From assembly GCA_002449145.1 (NCBI GenBank), contig DKCG01000026.1, positions 39,846-49,072 on the forward strand: a stretch of 9,227 nt of DNA, given 5' to 3'. A program made the position numbers and the translations under genes. This document shows, one piece after another, positions 6,560-9,227 of this stretch. Numbering within the stretch: position 1 is the stretch's first letter; the number at the start of each line of letters is the position of its first letter. The notes under the pieces are model-generated. The model had not been told where the DNA came from and made no database searches. It saw only the letters and a program-made list of their open reading frames with translations. Source of the DNA: Christensenella sp. UBA6880. Lineage in GTDB: Bacteria > Bacillota > Clostridia > Christensenellales > CAG-917.

Positions 6560-6985
6560 ATGGCTAAGAAAATTACAGCAGTTGTAAAACTTCAATTGCC
6601 CGCCGGCAAAGCAACCCCCGGTCCGCCCGTAGGTTCTACGCTCGGTCCTCACGGCATCAACATTGCAGGTTTTACTAAGGAATTCAACGAGAAAACTTCC
6701 AAAGACGTCGGCTTGATTATCCCGGTTATCATCACCATCTATCAAGACCACTCTTTCACTTTTGTGCTTAAAACACCGCCCGCGCCCGTTCTTATCAAGA
6801 AGGCTTGCGGTTTGCAAAGCGCATCGGCAGTCCCCAACAAAACCAAAGTCGCTACTCTCACAAAAGAGCAACTTCGCGAGATTGCTACTCAAAAAATGCC
6901 CGACCTTAACGCAGCCAACATCGATACCGCTATGAGTATGATCGCAGGTACCGCACGCAGTATGGGCGTTCTCGTGGAAGAATAA
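6560..6985 (+). CDS. rplK: 50S ribosomal protein L11
   Basis: L11 forms the stalk base with 23S rRNA helices 43-44, where elongation factors and thiopeptide antibiotics bind. The 141-residue product has the normal length: an N-terminal domain (about 1-70) with the proline-rich PGPPVG (20-25) and a C-terminal rRNA-binding domain (about 75-141) with TPPAPVLIKKA and a GTARSMGV end. The highly conserved stretch after PVG reads STLGPHG instead of the usual PALGQHG, so Pro26 is replaced by Ser and Gln30 by Pro. Pro22 and Pro23 remain. It is preceded by the L1-type leader and followed after 10 nt by rplA, which carries GGAGG in the gap. Confidence 0.98.
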   Translation: MAKKITAVVKLQLPAGKATPGPPVGSTLGPHGINIAGFTKEFNEKTSKDVGLIIPVIITIYQDHSFTFVLKTPPAPVLIKKACGLQSASAVPNKTKVATLTKEQLREIATQKMPDLNAANIDTAMSMIAGTARSMGVLVEE

Positions 6986-6995
6986 GGAGGTTCGT

Positions 6996-7685
6996 ATGAA
7001 ACGCGGTAAACATTATATTGATTCGAAAAAACTCATCGATAACACCAAACTCTATGAAAGCCAAGAAGCAATCGCTCTTGCCGTTCAAACTGCAAAGTCC
7101 AAATTCGATGAAACGATAGAATTGCACGTCAAACTCGGTATCGACCCCCGTCACGCTGACCAACAGGTTCGTGGCGTTGTGGTTCTTCCCAACGGTACAG
7201 GTAAAACCGTCCGCGTCCTCGCAATCTGCAAGGGTGCAAAAGCGGACGAAGCACAAGCGGCCGGCGCAGATTTCGTCGGCGGCGAGGAAATGATCCAAAA
7301 GATCCAACAAGAAAACTGGTTCGACTATGACGTTATCGTCACAACCCCCGATATGATGGGCGTTGTCGGTCGTCTCGGTAAAGTTCTCGGTCCTAAGGGA
7401 TTGATGCCTAACCCCAAATCCGGCACCGTCACGATGGACATCACTCGCGCTATCCACGACATCAAAGCAGGTAAAGTCGAGTACAGAGTAGACAAGCAAG
7501 CAATCTGCCACGTTCCTTTCGGCAAAGCATCCTTCGGTGTTGAGAAACTCACCGAGAACTTCAACACTCTTATGGACGCACTTGTCAAAGCAAAACCGGC
7601 AGCGGCAAAAGGCGTATATTTCAGATCCATTTACATTGCAACGACGATGGGACCGTCCATCAAGGTCTTGTATCGTATGGGCTAA
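6996..7685 (+). CDS. rplA: 50S ribosomal protein L1
   Basis: L1 forms the mobile L1 stalk that helps release deacylated tRNA from the E site; free L1 also represses its own operon. The 229-residue product has normal length. Domain I is formed by both ends, with TAKSKFDETIELHVKLGID (32-50) near the N-terminus. Domain II (about 68-160) includes the family signature GRLGKVLGPKGLMPNPKSGT (125-144). AAGGAGG precedes the ATG. The TAA stop (7683-7685) is the first triplet of the left arm of the foldback repeat that follows, so the transcript would fold directly after the stop codon. It is the last gene before the 593-bp gap. Confidence 0.98.
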   Translation: MKRGKHYIDSKKLIDNTKLYESQEAIALAVQTAKSKFDETIELHVKLGIDPRHADQQVRGVVVLPNGTGKTVRVLAICKGAKADEAQAAGADFVGGEEMIQKIQQENWFDYDVIVTTPDMMGVVGRLGKVLGPKGLMPNPKSGTVTMDITRAIHDIKAGKVEYRVDKQAICHVPFGKASFGVEKLTENFNTLMDALVKAKPAAAKGVYFRSIYIATTMGPSIKVLYRMG

Positions 7686-7809
7686 TAGCGCACTATTAAG
7701 CGAATAGCATCGTCAAAGCCCCTCGGCTGTCAACTCATTTACGATTAGTAAATTAGGGTTGCCATTCGAGGGGCTTTTCCTTGCTCTTCATCTCAATATT
7801 GCGCTATTA
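7683..7809 (+). repeat. Foldback repeat, copy 1: long imperfect hairpin after rplA
   Basis: The outer arms TAATAGCGCA (7683-7692) and TGCGCTATTA (7800-7809) are perfectly complementary; pairing continues inward to 16 of 18 positions. Next GAATAGCA (7702-7709) pairs with TGCTCTTC (7782-7789) with one mismatch, then a perfect 11-bp stem (7715-7725 with 7767-7777). At the apex CAAC (7731-7734) pairs with GTTG (7758-7761) and ATTTAC with GTAAAT around GATTA. The 3' side of the 11-bp stem runs into CTTTTCCTT, so this copy can serve as the terminator of the rplA transcript. A second copy follows directly. No known family was recognised; it could be a structured RNA, a palindromic interspersed repeat or a MITE-like remnant. 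Confidence 0.75.
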
Positions 7810-7948
7810 ATTAAAACAGCCAAATAGCGAATAACTGTGTCAGAGCCACGCATCGCCAACTCATTTACGCATAGTAAATTAGGGTTGTCAATTGCGTGGC
7901 TCTTTCTCGTTATTCATCTAAATATCGCCGTTTTAGCACCATTAATAG
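7804..7948 (+). repeat. Foldback repeat, copy 2: tandem copy with compensated stem changes
   Basis: CTATTAATTAAAAC (7804-7817) pairs with GTTTTA (7930-7935) and ATTAATAG (7941-7948), with GCACC bulged. GAATAAC (7829-7835) pairs with GTTATTC (7909-7915), and an 11-bp stem joins 7842-7852 to 7893-7903. The apex 7857-7887 matches copy 1 (7731-7761) at 29 of 31 bases. The 11-bp stem differs from copy 1 at four positions, each compensated on the other arm. Its left arm shares CTATTA (7804-7809) with the right arm of copy 1, so the two outer stems compete. The T-rich stretch after the stem (CTCTTTCTC) is weaker than in copy 1. Copies are offset by about 127 bp. Confidence 0.75.
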
Positions 7949-8023
7949 AGTGACGTTTATCACCATTAATGAGTTGCCGTTTAACACTATTAAATAGTTA
8001 ACGTCCTATCTCTATTAAAAAGC
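7927..8023. repeat. Four degenerate 24-25 bp tandem repeats
   Basis: Units at 7927-7951, 7952-7975, 7976-7999 and 8000-8023 share the pattern CGTTT, then a CACCATTAAT-like or CACTATTAAA-like core. The core word C(C/T)ATTAA starts at 7939, 7963, 7987 and 8012. The same CTATTAA word also occurs at 7693 and 7804 in the arms of the foldback repeats, so the two repeat types may be related. The unit length is a multiple of three, but the frame with eight-residue periodicity has no start or ribosome binding site and stops within unit 3, so coding is unlikely. Confidence 0.6.
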
Positions 8024-8075
8024 GAGCGGTAATAGAATAAATAATACCTTAATACAATTTTCAAATCTAAAAACT

Positions 8076-8087
8076 ATTTTGCAAAAT
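8076..8087. promoter_or_regulatory. Palindrome just upstream of the rplJ promoter
   Basis: ATTTTGCAAAAT is a perfect 12-bp palindrome ending 3 bp before the -35 box at 8091. The position would suit a protein-binding site, but the sequence is simple, lies in AT-rich DNA and may be chance. Confidence 0.25.
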
Positions 8088-8090
8088 CGG

Positions 8091-8120
8091 TTGACATCGT
8101 CTCGCCAAAAATTGTATTAT
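8091..8120 (+). promoter_or_regulatory. Sigma-A-type promoter of rplJ-rplL
   Basis: A perfect TTGACA (8091-8096) is followed after 18 bp by TATTAT (8115-8120), a 5 of 6 match to the -10 consensus. Start of transcription is expected near 8127, immediately before the L10 leader. It gives rplJ-rplL a promoter separate from rplK-rplA. Confidence 0.8.
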
Positions 8121-8127
8121 ATATGCG

Positions 8128-8206
8128 TTCCAAAGACAGCAAGTGGCGTATGCCGTAAGTTCTATCGCTTGCCGAGGATGTGCTGAATACTTTCATTTGT
8201 ATGATT
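8128..8206 (+). promoter_or_regulatory. L10 leader (sensing part), binds the L10-L12 complex
   Basis: The segment has the layout of the Bacillota L10 leader: AAAGACAGCAAG, a small GGC/GCC hairpin (8145-8147 with 8152-8154), then CTTGCCGAGGATG. CAGCA (8137-8141) can pair with TGCTG (8181-8185), and GCAAG (8139-8143) with CTTGC (8168-8172). The L10-(L12) complex is known to bind such leaders, which resemble its 23S rRNA site, and so limits rplJ-rplL expression. The family call is from recognised sequence words and position. Confidence 0.75.
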
Positions 8207-8241
8207 GCGTCATTCTCTTTTGGAATGACGCTTTAATTTTT
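8207..8241 (+). terminator. Attenuator terminator of the L10 leader
   Basis: GCGTCATTC (8207-8215) pairs perfectly with GAATGACGC (8223-8231), and one T-G pair extends the stem, followed by TTTAATTTTT. It lies between the L10-binding region and the rplJ ribosome binding site, as expected for transcription attenuation when free L10-L12 complex accumulates. Confidence 0.85.
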
Positions 8242-8278
8242 CGCGACGATAAGTCGCCAACTTTTATAGGAGGTAAAG

Positions 8279-8773
8279 ATGAACAAAGAAGTTCTTGAAG
8301 CCAAAAAGCAACAAGTCGAAGACATCAAGGCCAAAATTTCTTCTGCAAAGTCCATCGTCATCGTTGACTATATGGGTCTTACGGTCGCTCAAGATACGGC
8401 TTTCCGTAAGGAACTCAGAGAAAACGGCGTCGATTACGCAGTTTTGAAAAACCGCCTCGTCAAGATCGCTTTCAATGAACTCGGTTACACCCAGTTCGAC
8501 GAAGCGCTCAATGGCCCGACTGCTGTTGCGTTCTCATCCACGGACGCTGTCGCTCCCGCTAAGTACGTTGTCAAAAACATCAAGGCTTTCAACAAGATGA
8601 AGACAAAGTGCGGTATGGTCGAAGGCGAATTCCTCGATGAAGCAGGCTTGAAACAAATCGCAGAAATTCCTTCGAAGGAAATTTTGCTCTCAAAGATGCT
8701 TGGCTCTTTGCAAGCACCCATCTCGAAACTTGCTATTTGCTTGAACAAAATCGCAGAGGCAAAGGCAGAGTAA
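8279..8773 (+). CDS. rplJ: 50S ribosomal protein L10
   Basis: L10 (P0-like) anchors L7/L12 dimers to the stalk base and, with L12, represses its own operon. The 164-residue product has the normal length. The globular N-terminal domain has SAKSIVIVDYMGLTVAQDTAFR (22-43), the rRNA-binding segment RENGVDYAVLKNRL and GPTAVAF. The C-terminal helix that binds L12 is represented by SKMLGSLQAPISKLAICLNKIAEAKAE. The ATG at 8279 follows TAGGAGGT. Expression is probably set by the promoter at 8091-8120 and the attenuator at 8207-8241. It is separated from rplL by 54 nt. Confidence 0.98.
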   Translation: MNKEVLEAKKQQVEDIKAKISSAKSIVIVDYMGLTVAQDTAFRKELRENGVDYAVLKNRLVKIAFNELGYTQFDEALNGPTAVAFSSTDAVAPAKYVVKNIKAFNKMKTKCGMVEGEFLDEAGLKQIAEIPSKEILLSKMLGSLQAPISKLAICLNKIAEAKAE

Positions 8774-8796
8774 TTGCAGCAGTAGCGTGACTGCAA
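8774..8796 (+). other. Small hairpin between rplJ and rplL
   Basis: TTGCAG (8774-8779) directly after the rplJ stop pairs with CTGCAA (8791-8796); an alternative GCAGT/ACTGC pairing is also possible. The following bases are A-rich, so it is no terminator on this strand. It might help set the higher expression of L12 relative to L10, or be chance. Confidence 0.3.
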
Positions 8797-8827
8797 AACA
8801 AAAATAAATTAAACGGAGAAAACTAAA

Positions 8828-9196
8828 ATGGCAGATTTGAATAAACTTATGGAAGAAATCAAGGCTATGACAGTCCTTGAACTCAACGATTTCGTTAAAG
8901 CACTCGAAGAGGAATTCGGCGTAAGCGCAGCAGCACCCGTCGCAGCAGTCGGCGCAGTCGCAGCAGCACCCGCAGAAGAAGAAAAGACCGAATTTGACGT
9001 CGTTCTTAAAGAAGTTGGTCCGAACAAGGTCCAAGTTATCAAGACCGTCAAAGACGCAACCGGACTCGGCCTCGTCGAAGCAAAAGCAGTTGTCGATGGC
9101 GCACCCAAGACCGTCAAAGAAGCAATGCCGAAAGATGCAGCAGAAGCACTTGTTGCAAAATTCAAAGAAGTCGGCGCAACCGCAGAACTCAAGTAA
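8828..9196 (+). CDS. rplL: 50S ribosomal protein L7/L12
   Basis: L7/L12 forms the multi-copy stalk that recruits EF-Tu, EF-G and other GTPase factors. The 122-residue product has the N-terminal dimerisation domain (1-32), an Ala/Pro-rich hinge (33-52) and a C-terminal factor-binding domain (53-122) with NKVQVIKTVKDATGLGLVEAK. Counterparts of the E. coli factor-contact residues Val66, Ile69, Lys70 and Lys84 are kept as Val68, Ile71, Lys72 and Lys86, and Arg73 is Lys75. The usual Lys in GLGLKEAK is Val83 here. The ATG follows ACGGAGA, a moderate ribosome binding site. Only 31 bp follow it; whether rpoB comes next, as in most bacteria, cannot be seen. Confidence 0.98.
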   Translation: MADLNKLMEEIKAMTVLELNDFVKALEEEFGVSAAAPVAAVGAVAAAPAEEEKTEFDVVLKEVGPNKVQVIKTVKDATGLGLVEAKAVVDGAPKTVKEAMPKDAAEALVAKFKEVGATAELK

Positions 9197-9227
9197 TCTT
9201 TACACCTACAATAAAAAAACGACTTGC

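Noticed and set aside
7683..7948. Foldback repeats as integron attC sites or a CRISPR array
   Set aside because: The attC core motifs are not at the arm ends, there is no integrase, and two unequal hairpin units with no short regular repeats and spacers do not make a CRISPR array.
7884..7995. Reading frame through the 24-bp repeats with eight-residue periodicity (TINRVTFI, TINELPFN)
   Set aside because: No start codon with a ribosome binding site, a stop inside unit 3, and the upstream part is the foldback structure.

Overview
The window is a translation-machinery locus with every recognised gene on the + strand. Its gene content, four-cysteine L33, L7Ae-type protein next to rpsL, 'FPSYVFIKM' type NusG and L10-leader attenuator upstream of rplJ all point to a low-to-moderate GC member of the Bacillota. 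An uncultured Clostridia-like lineage is the most likely source. This placement is by resemblance, without a search.

Layout. Positions 1-137 hold an open frame entering from the left edge, possibly the tail of an unrecognised gene. Positions 138-556 hold no convincing gene but contain inverted and direct repeats. A consensus-like promoter at 557-585 starts the str-type cluster: L7Ae-like protein (634-900), rpsL (962-1336), rpsG (1373-1843), fusA (1847-3943) and tuf (4033-5238). Without any obvious strong terminator it runs on into rpmG (5334-5498), secE (5523-5897), nusG (5907-6434), then an L1-type regulatory leader, rplK (6560-6985) and rplA (6996-7685). A 593-bp gap (7686-8278) follows. 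Its first part holds two tandem foldback repeats of about 127 bp, then four 24-25 bp direct repeats, then a new promoter (8091-8120) and an L10-leader attenuator. rplJ (8279-8773) and rplL (8828-9196) follow, and the window ends 31 bp after rplL.

How the genes work together. S12 and S7 build the 30S decoding centre and head. L11, L1, L10, L7/L12 and L33 belong to the 50S subunit; L11, L10 and L7/L12 form the stalk base and stalk that recruit EF-Tu and EF-G, both encoded here. SecE is part of the translocon and NusG couples transcription to translation. In the usual Bacillota order rpmG-secE-nusG-rplKAJL-rpoBC comes before L7Ae-rpsL-rpsG-fusA-tuf. Here the second block precedes the first and rpoBC is not at the junction.

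The most unusual feature is the pair of foldback repeats at 7683-7948. Their apical 31 nt are nearly identical (29/31) while their 11-bp stems differ at four pairs, each difference compensated on the other arm. That is the signature of a structured element that I cannot assign to a known family.
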